From Dictyostelium firmibasis (lineage: Eukaryota; Evosea; Eumycetozoa; Dictyosteliales; Dictyosteliaceae): a stretch of 64,000 nt of DNA. The notes under the pieces are model-generated. The model saw only the letters and a list, made by a program, of their open reading frames with translations, searched no databases and was not told the DNA's origin. Location: contig CM069765.1 of the NCBI GenBank assembly GCA_036169595.1, positions 4,297,501 through 4,361,500 on the forward strand. The letters run 5' to 3'. Made by a program: the position numbers and the translations under genes. Shown here one piece after another: positions 37,344 to 61,662 of the stretch (position 1 is the stretch's first letter; every line of letters starts with the position of its first letter).

Positions 37344-38347
37344 TTTTTTTATTTATTTTTTTATTTATTTTTTTAAATGGTTTTTTTTATATAGTTTTTT
37401 TTTATTTATTTGTTTTCTAAAAATTTAAAATATTAAATTACAATATATATAAATTTTTTTTATATTTTTATTTTTATTTTTTTTATATATTCGAATATTT
37501 TTGAAGTTTATTTTATTTGTGTTTTTTTTTACATTAATAATTTTTTTTTTTTTTTCTTATTTAAATTGTTTTTTTTTAATAAAAAAAAAAAAATTATTAT
37601 CGATAGTTACCTAGTTTACAAAATTGTATAAAAATATTAAAAAGGAAAACTATTTGTGTAAAAAAAGAAAAATCACACCTGACCCCCATCAAAAAAACTC
37701 TTTACTCAATATGGAAGTATTTTTTTTTTTTATGTGGGAGTGTGGGAGTGTGATTAAAAATAGTAGTTTTTTTTTTTTTTTTTTTTTATTTAATTTTTTT
37801 AAAATTTTTTTTTATTTTTTATTAATTTTTTTTTCTTTTCTTTTCTTTTTTTTTCCTTCTAATGTGTGTTAAAAAATTAGAGTTGTTGGGAGTTGGATTT
37901 GTGTGTTGGTTTTATTGTCTGGGCAGTTAATTCTTTTATTTTTTTATTTTTTTATTTTTCTTTTTCAAGATAAAATTAATTTGATTTGCTACGATGTATT
38001 ATATTAAATTTGATAGTTAAAAGTTAAAATTAGAGCTTTAAACCCCTTTTACCACACAAAGAAACTGTATTGTGTTTTTGGTTCATTTTTTTATATTTTT
38101 TTCAAATAAAAAGTTATGCTTTAATATATGATCATATATAGAATTTTTAAAAAAAAATAATTATTTATACATTTAAAAAAGGGGTAATTTTTTTTAATAA
38201 TTATAAAAAAAAATTGAAAAAAAATTTAAAAAAAAATTAAAATTAAAATAATTACCAATCATATTAATTTTAAATTTATTTATTATTTATTTATTTTCTT
38301 TTAATTTAATTTAAATCATTTAAATTTTAAATTTATAAAGTGGGGAA
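37344..38347. other. Divergent intergenic region, small orphan / FNIP gene
   Basis: About 1 kb. A tandem GTGGGAGT unit occurs near 37733-37750, and G-richer mixed stretches lie at 37650-37760 and 37860-38100. The latter includes GTCTGGGCAG near 37918. The frame at 37624-37872 is Lys/Phe-rich and not believable as a gene. Confidence 0.55.
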
Positions 38348-38893
38348 ATGAACAGCATACAAGTATATAATAATATTAATATTAATAATAATAATAATAA
38401 TAATATTAATAATAATAATAATAATAGTAATAATAATAATAATAATAATAATGTTAATAATATTAATAATAATATTAATAACACAGCAATAAATGATGAA
38501 TATTATTTACAAAATATAAATAAAAATAATAATATTTTTTATAACAATAAAAATTCATTGTATGAATATTTATATTTTTATAATGAACCAATAAGAATGG
38601 GGCATATACCATATCAAACAAAGATTTTAATATTCTTAGATGAATTTAATTTCCCAATAAATGTAGGTGACATTCCTCCTCAAGTGATTGAAATTCATTT
38701 TGGAAAGAAATTTAATCAACCATTAAATAAAAATGTACTTCCAAAAGGTTTGCAAAGAATTAGATTTGGTAGAGGATATAAACATAATTTAATACCTGGT
38801 GTCAATTATAACCCAAACACTATATTATCAATCAAATTTGGTGATAATTTATTCGATTTTGAAAATGGTAGTGAAGCACCTCCTCCAATTTAA
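38348..38893 (+). CDS. Short FNIP-repeat protein
   Basis: Single exon, 181 residues, TAA stop. An Asn-rich N-terminus (about residues 8-55) leads into three or so FNIP-type leucine-rich units: YNEPIRMGHIPYQTKILIF, FNFPINVGDIPPQVIEIHFG, FNQPLNKNVLPKGLQRIRFG. FNIP repeats are a large Dictyostelium expansion and act as protein-interaction surfaces, often with kinase or F-box domains. None is attached here. This is shorter than most members and may be a reduced copy, but the frame is intact. Confidence 0.8.
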   Translation: MNSIQVYNNININNNNNNNINNNNNNSNNNNNNNNVNNINNNINNTAINDEYYLQNINKNNNIFYNNKNSLYEYLYFYNEPIRMGHIPYQTKILIFLDEFNFPINVGDIPPQVIEIHFGKKFNQPLNKNVLPKGLQRIRFGRGYKHNLIPGVNYNPNTILSIKFGDNLFDFENGSEAPPPI

Positions 38894-40132
38894 TATAATT
38901 ATTTATTTGATAAAAATAACAAAAATAACAAATATGACAAACAAAAAAAACAAAAAATCATAGAAATTAATAAATCTGTTAAATTTTTTTTTTTATTAAG
39001 TTATTATTTTATAAAGGGGGTTTTATTCTCTATGATTCAATTAAAAATTATTATAGTCAAAAACAGTTATATTACTACTATAATAATAATTTTTATTTAT
39101 AGTTATGCATTATATCAAGAAGTTCTCAATTTTTTTTTAAAAAAATTCAAACAATTTTTATTTGTTTATAGATTTTTATGAAATGCAAATTTAGGACAAA
39201 ATTTCATTTTTATTGGTGCCATATCATAATAAAATAATAATACATATTTATGTGTTTCTAACTGGAATCAAGTTAGAATATTAAAAAAAAGTTTTTGGGT
39301 TTTTGTTTATTTTTTATTTTTTTTAAATATCAATTTAAATGATTAAAAAATAAAAAAAAAAAAAATTAATAGATATTGTATTACTGAAAATTGTTTTATC
39401 GATATCGATGGATGAAAGAGAATTACTCCTTAAAAGATGGAATTATTACTTTTATTATGTTAATTATATTATTTTTAATTTTAAGTTTTAAATCACTTAA
39501 AACTTATAATTATTATTATTTTTAATATTTTTTTTTTTTTTTTTTTTAATTTCAATTTTTAATTTTATTATTTTTATTTTTATAGTGCGATCGTACATTA
39601 AAAACGCATTATAAAGTAATTATTATTATAAAAACATATAACCACACCCAAAAAAACACAAACACCCACACACCTCACCATCATAAATATACAACATTAA
39701 AAAAAAAACCAAGATAATAGCTAACCCAACAAGATATAAAAACCTAACCATTGTAACTTAATTATATATATATATATATAAATTCGTGTGCGGGTGTGTT
39801 TTTTAATTTAATTTTAATATTTATTTATTTAATAAAAAAAAAGAAAAAAAAAAAAAAAAAACATACACCACCCTTTTTTTTTTTTTTTGTTTTTATTTTT
39901 ATTTTTATTTTTTTTTTTAATAATTAAATAAACAATTTTTTTATTAGTATTTGTTACCGTGTTACGCATTATAATTACTATATAATAATTAAAATATTTT
40001 ACAATTTTTATTTTATATATAATATAATAATAAATTTATTATTATTTATTTTTTGTTTTTTTTTTCATCATTTTAATAATTAATTAATTAAAGAAAAAAG
40101 TAATTATAATTTTTTTTTTTTCATTTAATTCT

Positions 40133-40133
<1 letters not shown>

Positions 40134-40183
<50 letters not shown>

Positions 40184-40188
40184 TTTGT

Positions 40189-40231
<43 letters not shown>
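40134..40231. repeat. (TTTA)n tetranucleotide array, about 24 units
   Basis: Tandem ATTT units with one G substitution near 40186. Similar shorter ATTT arrays occur near 15908-15950 and 54391-54437. Confidence 0.95.
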
Positions 40232-40350
40232 TAAAAATACATATAAAACTATTTTTAATGTAATAGTCGGAGAAAGGAAATAAAGTAAAACTCATTTATT
40301 TTTTTTTTTTTTTTTTTTATTTTTTTTTTGTAGTATTTTGTTTTTGTTTT

Positions 40351-40383
<33 letters not shown>

Positions 40384-41221
40384 AGTATTTTTTTTTACCA
40401 TATATAGAAATGTTAAAAAAATGGTTTACTATAGTATAGGATGATATAAAAATAGAAGTTATAAAGGCAATAATCAGTCAACCTAATTTTTTACAATTAT
40501 ATCAAACTTTAAACCATCAAAAAAAAAAAAAATATTAAAAAAAAAAAATAAAATATTCAATGAATAAAAAACTATTTTTGGTTGTTTAATTTGTTTTTGT
40601 TGTTGTCGTTTATCTTTTTTGTTGTTTAAATTATTTTCACCCCATACTCAATATGAATCACACAGGATAATACTTTTTTAGGAAAAATTATATATACTAT
40701 ATTTATACTTTTTAAAAAAAAAAAAAAAATTGGAAATTAAAAATTCAAACAATTGGTAATAAATAATAATTTTTTAGGATAGTATTAGTATATACTTGGA
40801 GGTAAAATTAATTATTTTTTTTTTCTGTTAATTGGGGTTAAAAAAATAATAAATAATTATCTGTTATTCATCATTCAAATATTGACGCCCAAAAAGAAAC
40901 CATTTTTTTTAAAATTTATTGTTGGTTTTTTTTTATTTAAAATTTTTTTTTTTATTTTTTTTTTTATTCAAAAGTTAAAACTAACAATATCAATAACAAC
41001 ATTAAATAATAATTATAATAACTAAATATTATCTGCTTTTTAAAGTAACAATATCAATCAATCATACACATATAAAAAAATTTCCTCCATTTTAAATTCA
41101 CACACCAACCCCCTTTTTTTTTGAATTTTTAAACCATATATATGTTTTTTTTATTTTTTTTATAATTTCTCCCACTCAATCGAATCAAAATTGCATATCT
41201 CACTATAGTGAGAGAAGTAGA

Positions 41222-41283
41222 CGGTGTGTTTGTGTGTTTTTGTTTTTGTGTGTGTGTGTTTTTGTTTTTGTGTGTGTTTGATT
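41222..41283 (+). promoter_or_regulatory. GT-rich segment, possible G-box elements
   Basis: Repeated GTGTGTTTGTGTG and TTTTTGTTTTTGTG units. Dictyostelium G-boxes bound by GBF are GT/CA-rich and mark postaggregative genes. The resemblance is compositional, not a precise site match. Confidence 0.3.
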
Positions 41284-41457
41284 TTTTTTTTTTATTTTAT
41301 TTAATTTTATTTTATTATTATTTTTTGGGTGTGAATGTGGTGAATTTAAACTTTTGTTATGATAATTAATAACAAGAATAGTATGGGTTTGAATTTTCTT
41401 TTTTTTTCTATTTTTAAAAAAAAAAATAAAAAAAATAATAGTATTAAAAAAAAAGCA

Positions 41458-41506
<49 letters not shown>

Positions 41507-41713
41507 CTATTATTTTATTATTTTTATTTTTGAATTATTTCTTTTAAAAGATAAATATATTTTTAAAAACAAACCAAAAACAAAATAAGAAAACAATAAT
41601 TTTAACAACTCAAGCTTGAAAATGGCTACCATTGTTTGTGTATGTGTAAAAATAAACATTTTTATCTAGATATAAAAAAATTTATATAGAAAAAAATAAA
41701 TAAACAAAAAAAC

Positions 41714-41744
<31 letters not shown>

Positions 41745-41854
41745 GATAAAAAAAAAATTATAAATGTAACATGTGGTATAATTATATTATTTGTGTGTTG
41801 GGTGTTTATTTTGTGTGAACAACTATAAGTTTTTTTATAATTTATTATTATTAT

Positions 41855-41892
<38 letters not shown>

Positions 41893-42063
41893 TGTTTAAT
41901 TTTTTTTTTTTTCTTATTTTTTTATTTAAAATAATTATATTTAAATTTATTGTATAGTAATATTATTACATAGTTTTTTATTTTTTTTAATTTTAATTTT
42001 ATATATTAACTTTAATTTTTTTATTTTCTATTTTTTTTTTTTTTATAATCAAAAAAGAAAAAA

Positions 42064-48226
<6,163 letters not shown>

Positions 48227-48662
48227 ATAAATACCAACCTAAAAATATTTTTAAAATCAATCTCTATTTATAAAAAAGGAAAAAAAAACAAGAAAAAAAA
48301 AAAAAAAAATAACCAATTATCATATATCAACATATTAGTCAAGTTTTTTAACTAAATAAACGAATTACTAACCAAAATACCCAAATATATTATAATTTTC
48401 TAGCTTTTTAACTTCTGATGACGATAATATAAAAATGAGAATCTGGAAATAATTTTAAAGTTTTTTTTTTTAAATATGATCTAAAAAGAATAGTAAACTT
48501 TTAAAAGGTAAAAAAAATTTAAAAAAAAAATAAAAATAAATCGCAACGCCTAAATTTTTTTTTTTTCCTAAAATGATTAGAAATAACTTTTTTTAATTTA
48601 TCTTTTTAGTTTTTTTTTTTATAACTTTTAATTTACTAATTATCTAATATGAATTTTATTTT

Positions 48663-48706
<44 letters not shown>

Positions 48707-48707
48707 T
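48227..48707. other. Convergent intergenic region with TA repeat
   Basis: About 480 bases with mixed sequence at 48230-48560 and a (TA)n run at about 48668-48702 ending at the stop of the chitinase-like gene. No coding frame seen. Confidence 0.6.
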
Positions 48708-49711
48708 CTATTTTTTAAAAGCATCAAGATATTCACATGATTGTTTTTGATTTGGGTTAAATGAAGAAGTTTCATCAGATTCAATATTACAAGAATTCTT
48801 TGGATTATCTCTATTTAAATTCCACATTGAGATAAAACCCAAGTTATTCTCTTTTGCAAAATGATATATTTTTAGCATTTTCAACAGTTAGTATTGAAGT
48901 ATCATGATTCTTTCCAATCATTGGAGTTATTGCAATCCTTTGATATAATTGAATATCATTCAATGATGGATATAAAAAATTTAATTGTTCTCTTAAATTT
49001 TTAACAACACAAAAAATATCATTTTCCATATTATTCTTCCAATTGTCATCATAAAACCCCATTGTAATTAAATTGATTATAATATTATCTAATTGATTAT
49101 CTTTTGCTTTAATAATTATTGACATACCAGTTGGATTTAAACCATGGGTTGATGCTGGTAATGTTATACTAGTTACTAGTTGTGGATATTTATCATTTAC
49201 TTTTTTTAATGCTTTAAAAATCAACATTATTAAAACTATTCATTAAACAAATATCTAAATGATCAATTTCATACATATCAATTACCTGAATATAAATTTT
49301 TTCTAATTGTTCAATTGTTAAACAAATTGAAAGATCTTGAATTGATTCACCAATACCTCCAAATGAAACTCCAACTCTTTTACCTGAATCTTTTATTACT
49401 TTTGATAATGGTAATGCCCAATTCATCTCAATTTGATCATGACCACCCCAACAAGGTTTTCCTCCAGATGATAATGTTAGTCTACTCAAAATAACACCTT
49501 TTATATCATTTTTGAATATTTGTTTTGTATAAACTGAATTAGGTCTACCATGTTGTTTAAATTTATTATCTATTTAAATTTTGATTTTTTTTTTTTTACA
49601 ATTAATAAAATTTTTTATAAAAAAAAAATTTTATTTTATAAACAAATTCCTACCATTGCTAACATTAACAGCAACATTTACATATGGATAAAAATCTGTC
49701 ATCCATTTCAT
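48708..49711 (-). pseudogene. Broken GH18 chitinase-like gene (ChiD-type)
   Basis: The coding pieces run from MKWMTDFYPYVNVAVNVSN (49711-49654), over a GTAGGA...TAG intron to 49569, then to a TAG at 48708. Family features are the FYPYVNVAV start, GGKPCWGGHD, RVGVSFGG and TSITLPASTHGLNPTGM, matching ChiD-like GH18 enzymes. Two single-base frame changes interrupt it, in an A run at 49216-49220 and another at 48858-48861. On either side the reading continues in the conserved sense. The catalytic DxDxE motif is degraded to DHLDICL. Both the broken frame and the missing acid residue argue for a recently lost gene or inactive lectin-like relative. Assembly errors in homopolymers could mimic the frame breaks but not the lost catalytic residues. 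Confidence 0.75.
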
Positions 49712-49995
49712 ATATATAGTTTATTAAAATTAATAAATAGAAAAAAAAAAAAAAATTTAGATACTCCCTGTTGGAAATTCAAATTTGAAAATATGTTTAG
49801 ATCTTCCAAATTTGTGAAAAAATAAAATTTAAAAAAATATAAAAAAAAAATTTCCGTAAACACAGGAGTTAATATAAAATTGGAAGCTAACACAAAATAT
49901 TTTATTTATTGTTATTTTTTTTATTTTTTTTTTTCAATTCCACTTCCTAAATGGGATTATCTGAAATTTCATTAAAAGATAAAATTTTTTTTTTT

Positions 49996-53544
<3,549 letters not shown>

Positions 53545-53937
53545 GTTTATTTGTAAAATTAACTTTTTTTTTTATAAACTAAAAAAGAATAATAAAATAT
53601 ATTAAAAAATAAAAAATATAAAAAATAAAAAATAAAAAATAAAAAAAATTGGTGGGAATTTTTTGAAAAAAAAAGGAGGGAAAAAAATTTATATTTATTT
53701 TTGGAGAATTTAATTATTATTATTTTTTTTTTTTTTTTTTTATAAAACTATGGCTGTATGTGGACAAACATTTGATAAAAAATAAGCAAGGTATTTTTGG
53801 AGAATTTAATTTTTTTTTTTTTTTTTTCAAGTTTAAAATCGAGTAAATTAATTTCTAAATTATTTATATTTACTTGAGTTTAAAAATATTATTTTAATTT
53901 GATCATTTTCATGATAATTTAAATAATGTAAAATTAC
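53545..53937. other. Intergenic, TPX2-like 5' flank
   Basis: About 390 bases. The segment TTTTTGGAGAATTTAATT occurs twice (near 53697 and 53792), each followed by a T run, a small local duplication. No coding frame seen. Confidence 0.55.
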
Positions 53938-54294
53938 CTATACAATGATAAGTTGATTATCATTTGTTGAACAACTTGTAATAATTAGATTTTTGTTTAT
54001 AGTTATACAATTGGTACAAAATTTCAAAAACAAATAATTATCATAAATTTTTTATTTGTTGAAAATTTGTTAACTTCCGAATAACGTAGCCTACTATTAT
54101 CATTTAATGTTATCGTTGGTAATCTATTATGGTTTGATAGATTTATATTGTAAAGTGTATAATTTACTATTTGACCAATTACTGATGGTGATAATGGTAT
54201 ACTCTTTACATAAAATGATGAATCAATATCTACTACATTTGATTTTGTACCATTTACAATTAAATATAATTTGATACTATTGCTTTTATCAACA
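53938..54294 (-). pseudogene. Orphan 3' exon or decayed gene fragment
   Basis: After a good acceptor (TTTGTAATTACAG, ending 54295) an open frame of coding character runs VDKSNSIKLYLIVNGTKSNV ... LPTITLNDNSRLRYSEVNKF. It then shifts by one base at an A run near 54051-54056 and continues as IYDNYLFLKFCTNCITINKN to a TAG at 53938. No 5' exon or start codon can be found upstream, where the sequence is ATTT repeats. I read it as the remnant of a lost gene. The family is not recognised. A real gene with a distant first exon is possible but would still need the frame change to be an assembly error. Confidence 0.4.
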
Positions 54295-54392
54295 CTGTAA
54301 TTACAAATAAATAATAAATAAATAAATAAATAAAACTATGAAATTTAGATGTTTGATTATATTATTGATTAAATATATAAATTTATTTATTT

Positions 54393-54435
<43 letters not shown>

Positions 54436-54770
54436 GCCAACATTTATTTTGAATTAAGGTTCATAACATAAATTGTATATTTGAATATAGATATTAATCC
54501 AAACTAAATAATACAGATTTAAAAAAAAAAAAGAAATATTTTTGTGTTGACGAAAAAAAAATAAAATATTATAAAAAATAAAATAAAATAAAATTAAAAA
54601 AAAAAAAAAAAAAAAAAAATTTCATTAAATTTGCGAGTGGGATATTATTATAAAGAAAAAAATATAGTAAAATAAAAAAAAGAATAAGGCAACACAAGTA
54701 ATAATAATAATAAGGAGTAACACAAACGAAACTTAAAATACAATATATATTGTAAAAAAATTAAAAAATA
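54295..54770. other. Intergenic, AKTIP-like 5' flank
   Basis: About 480 bases with ATTT tetramers at 54391-54437, A runs and a mixed stretch at 54640-54740. No gene seen. Confidence 0.6.
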
Positions 54771-55042
54771 ATGAGTCAACAAACAACTGATCCACCATTA
54801 TCTCCTAATGAATTGTCACAATCATCTAATAAAAATATAGAACAAAACTCACCAAATTATAGACTTTTATTCGAATAGTAAGTAACTTTATTTCTCTCGT
54901 TGGTCTATCTATATTTCCTTTAACAGAATAAAATACTAATTCTCATATCTATTATATATTTTAGTAAAAAACTTTCAGAATTAATGATTAGAGGGCTCTA
55001 TGTTATACCCTCATTCAATTCAATTCATGGTAATGATTAGCA

Positions 55043-55093
<51 letters not shown>

Positions 55094-55982
55094 ACATAAT
55101 AACTAATCTTTTGTATAAAAATTATATAGAGTGGCATTGTGTATTATTTATTAGAAATAGAATATATAGATCAGCCATCATTAGATTCAATGTAGTTATA
55201 CCTGATGAGTAAAATATCGATATAATTTATAACATACAATATTCATATTTATTTACATGTAATGAGAAAGAGTATAAATAGTTTAAATTTAGATAATTAA
55301 CACATACAAATTTATTTAATGAATTATTAATTATAGCTTTCCAGAGTCATGCCCATCTATTAAATTTCTTACACCAATATTTCATCCATTAATTGGACCA
55401 GAGGGTGAAATTGATTTAACACATCAATTCCCTGATTGGTCACCAGAAAAGTATATGATTGCACATGTATTGTGTTATATTAAAAGTATTTTCCATAACC
55501 CTGATAAATATGATTTCCCACCACTCAATACCGATGCCTATAATTTGTAAGTAGTAGTTATTTGGTACTGCACTTTTTGACATATCAAAAAAAAAAAAAA
55601 AATTACATTCGCACCACAATATCTATAATATCATGACAAAAAACAAAAAAACAAAAAAAAAACAAAAAACAATCCCTTTTTTCATTTAGACCATTTCACA
55701 CTTATACTGATTAACTTTTAAAAAAAAAAAAATAAAAAAAAAAAAAAAAGAATGAAAAATAACCCTGACTCATTCCAAAAAAGAGTTTCTGAATATGTTG
55801 AAGATTCTATTAAAAATGTTTATGATAACCCCCAAGATAATGCAATTTCCTTTTCAAGAGAGTGGAAAGATAAAAATCAATTGGAAAATGCCAAAAAACA
55901 AATTTTCAAAAAAGATGTTGGTTTAATAGACCAATTGTCAGAACTGTATTCAAAATCAAAATTAAAAGACTTATTTAAATAA
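54771..55982 (+). CDS. AKTIP/FTS homologue (UBC-fold protein without catalytic Cys)
   Basis: Five exons, 54771-54877, 54965-55029, 55130-55208, 55337-55546 and 55751-55982, all phases matching, give 230 residues. After a polar N-terminus, the UBC-like fold reads LFEYKKLSELMIRGLYVIPS, EWHCVLFIRNRIYRSAIIRF, VVIPDDFPESCPSIKFLTPI, FHPLIGPEGEIDL. A tail with DFPPLNTDAYNLM and DNPQDNAISFSREWKDKNQL follows the animal AKTIP order. The active-site Cys region is replaced (FHPLIGPEGEIDL), so it is a non-catalytic E2 variant. AKTIP/FTS forms the FTS-Hook-FHIP complex that links endosomal cargo to dynein. I infer the same here. Intron 2 contains a (TA)n repeat. The final acceptor lies after an A run. Confidence 0.92.
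55048..55090. repeat. (AT)n repeat in AKTIP-like intron 2
   Basis: About 21 dinucleotide units between donor and acceptor of a 100-base intron. Confidence 0.95.
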
Positions 55983-56336
55983 ATAAAAATATATAAATGA
56001 TAAATAACAAATAAAAAATAAAATAAAAAAAAAAATAAAATCCAAAGATTAAAAAACTGTTGTGAAACAAAAAATGTTTCATCACGAATTTTTACTATGA
56101 AAAAAACAAATCAATCCACATATTATAAATGAAGTTTTATGACTTTATATCTAGATTATAACAAAATCCAAATACCCTCTAGTTAATTGTGATTTGGAAT
56201 TGTTGGTAAAGAAAATTTTATCTGAATGTTTTTTTTTTTTATTTTATTTTGGTAAAATGTATAATGTATAATTTTATTTAAGTTATAAAGAGAGAAGGAA
56301 CAAAATTGGTGTGGATTTTTTTTTTTTTTTTTTCAC

Positions 56337-56373
<37 letters not shown>

Positions 56374-56451
56374 TATCAGTTTTTTTTTTATTATAGCATT
56401 GTTGGGTTGTAGGTTTTTTGTTGGCAGTTTTTTTTTTTTCAGAAGACTCTT
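55983..56451. other. Convergent intergenic region, AKTIP-like / CudA-like
   Basis: About 470 bases of mixed sequence (56040-56300) followed by long T runs. A small inverted repeat TGTGAAACAAA/TTTCATCACGA-type pairing near 56060-56090 is imperfect. No gene seen; the Phe-rich frame at 56306-56578 overlaps the CudA-like stop and is an artefact. Confidence 0.55.
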
Positions 56452-59490
<3,039 letters not shown>

Positions 59491-59589
59491 TTTTGGTTTG
59501 TATACGTGTGTATGCTAATGATTGGTTAATTAATTTTAAAAAATATTAGAATTTTATGTGAATGGATTTATATGTATTATTTATCTTGT

Positions 59590-59625
59590 TGGTGAGTGTA
59601 AGTGTGTTTGCAAGTGTGTGTGTGT
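59590..59625. promoter_or_regulatory. GT-rich segment upstream of CudA-like gene, possible G-box
   Basis: GTGAGTGTAAGTGTGTTTGC followed by AAGTGTGTGTGTGTG lies about 100 bases upstream of the start codon. It is the kind of GT/CA-rich element recognised by GBF in developmental promoters. This is inferred from composition and position only. Confidence 0.4.
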
Positions 59626-59668
<43 letters not shown>

Positions 59669-61464
59669 TTGTGTGAACAAAATTATTGTGGAAGGATATC
59701 AATGTTATTGATTTTTTTTTTTTGAAAGTTTTTTTTTCAAAATTTTTTTTATTTCGAAATTTTTTGAATTTTAATAAGGGGAGCGATCTATTTTAAAATA
59801 CAGTCGCAATTGGATGAATTATTGCGAAAATTGTGTGGGGGTTTTACAAACAAATCTATTATATTTATAAAAGTAAAAAAAAAACATTAAAAATAATAAT
59901 AAACAAATAAATAATATAACTATAATAATACTATTAATATTATTAATATTAATATTGCTATTTTTGTTTTGTTTTGTTTGAACTAATGGGGATATAGATT
60001 TAAGAGAGATAGAGGATGGATTGGTTTCTTAATATTTATTTATATTTATATGTATCTGTGTCGTGTGGGTTGTGTGAGTTTGTATATGTACAAAAAAAAA
60101 AAAAGTTTTAAGAGAATAAAGGCTCAAAACATATAAAATTCTTGTTTAAAATAGTACAATGAAATTATTTTAATAAAGGTGGCGATGTGTAATTTAATTT
60201 TATTTTTATCCTTTTTTTTTATTATTTTTATTTAATTTTTGATTTGTAATAGAGTAAAACTACAAAGGGTAATAATAATGATTATGTAATAGAAAAAAAA
60301 ATAAAAAAGATAGAAATGGGCGTGAAATTGGTGTAAATTAAAATTACAATGAATAAGGATCGAATAGATTTCAATTATATAATATAAATATATAAATAAA
60401 TAAATTTAAAATCTTTATCAAATTATTACAATTTATATTTTGAAACATGTGCCACAAAAAAAAATCCAATTGTTTTTTTTTTTTTTATTTTAATTATGAA
60501 GAATTTTTTTTTGTTGGATTTTTTTTTTTTTTTTTTTTTTTTGGGTTTTTTGTGAGAGAAATAAAAAAAAAAAAAAGCAACCAAAAAAAAAAAAAAAAAG
60601 ATAATGGATTTTTTGAGTATAAAATTGCAAAAAAAAACAAAAAACAAAATAAAATTATGTGAAAAAAAAAAAAAAAGAACTATGGCTGGTGATAATTACT
60701 TTTTTTTTTTTTTTTTTTTTGTTTTTTGTTTTTTGTTTTTTTTTTTTTTTGTTTTTTTTTATTTATTTATTTATTTATTTTTTTTTTTTTTTATTATTAT
60801 TTTTTTTTTTTATTTAAATTCTTGTTTACTATTTTTTTTTTATTATTTATTTTTTAACAGCTTTTTGAAAAAATAAAAAAAAAAAAAATAAATCATAAAA
60901 AAAAAAAAAAAAAAATTAAAAAATAAAAATAAAAATAAAAAAAAATTAAATTTTAAAAAAAAATAAATCAAAAAAAAAAAAAAAATTTTTATTATAATGC
61001 TGGTTTTTTTTTTTTTTTTTTTTTTTTTTGTGTCGGTTAGTGAGTGGTGCTTGTTAGTGATATATCAGTTACTCTTGTGCATAATTATTGTGAATATAAA
61101 TAATTTATTCTATGTAACCCTCGTGATGTGTATATACATTTATTTATAACCTTTTATTTTTAATTAAATTTAATTTAATTTTTATTATCCTTATTATTTT
61201 ATTTTATTTTATTTTATTTTATTTTTTACCCTTTTTTATTATTTTTTATTTTTTTTTTTAATTTAAGATGAAGTTTTTTTTTTATAATTTTTTTTTTTTT
61301 TATTTTTATACCAAATTTTTATTATTGCTTTTTAAATTTTTATTTCTATTTTTTTTTTTTTTTTTTTTTCTTTTTCATCATTCCTTTAATTTTTTTTTTT
61401 TTTTTTTCTATTTTTATATTTTGGTATACCTGAGCGAAATATGACACACTTTAGTGATGTTTGT

Positions 61465-61662
61465 TGATAAAATATCATATTTCAATGAGAATTCAAATAG
61501 TAAAACTATTTAGTTTAGAAAAAATGATGAAGTGATCAAAACTGGAGTATTCATGTCCACCAAATGAGGTATTAATAAAAAATGAAATAACAATTCGGAA
61601 TCAAAAATATTCCATCACAAGGTTCCAAATCCAATTTAAGTTAAAAGTGGTAGATTTGGAAC
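61465..61662. other. Non-coding island with three perfect inverted repeats
   Basis: TGATA-aaa-TATCA at 61465-61477; AAATAGT-aaa-ACTATTT at 61495-61511; GTTCCAAATC at 61622-61631 paired with GATTTGGAAC at 61653-61662 around a 21-base loop. Base composition is clearly richer than the flanks. No open reading frame. Candidate structured RNA or remnant of a mobile element; neither is shown. Confidence 0.5.

Larger units (their letters stand above)
38894..42063. other. 3.2 kb gene-free stretch upstream of RhoGAP gene
   Basis: No coding frame survives inspection. Features seen: mixed-sequence islands at about 39000-39260 and 40590-40870; a CA-rich segment at 39650-39690; TA repeats at 39763-39780; an ATTT tetramer array at 40134-40231; GT-rich segments at 41222-41283; long T runs. 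The length and the CA/GT elements fit a large regulatory region for the downstream gene. Confidence 0.55.

Noticed and set aside
37624-37872. 82-codon frame upstream of the FNIP gene
   Set aside because: Lys-rich then Phe-rich; produced by A and T runs.
59620-59667. Long T run as a transcription terminator
   Set aside because: T runs of this size occur throughout the intergenic DNA and carry no specific signal.
60421-60880. Several 70-90 codon Lys/Phe frames on both strands
   Set aside because: Overlapping mirror-image frames made of A and T homopolymers, with no coding composition.
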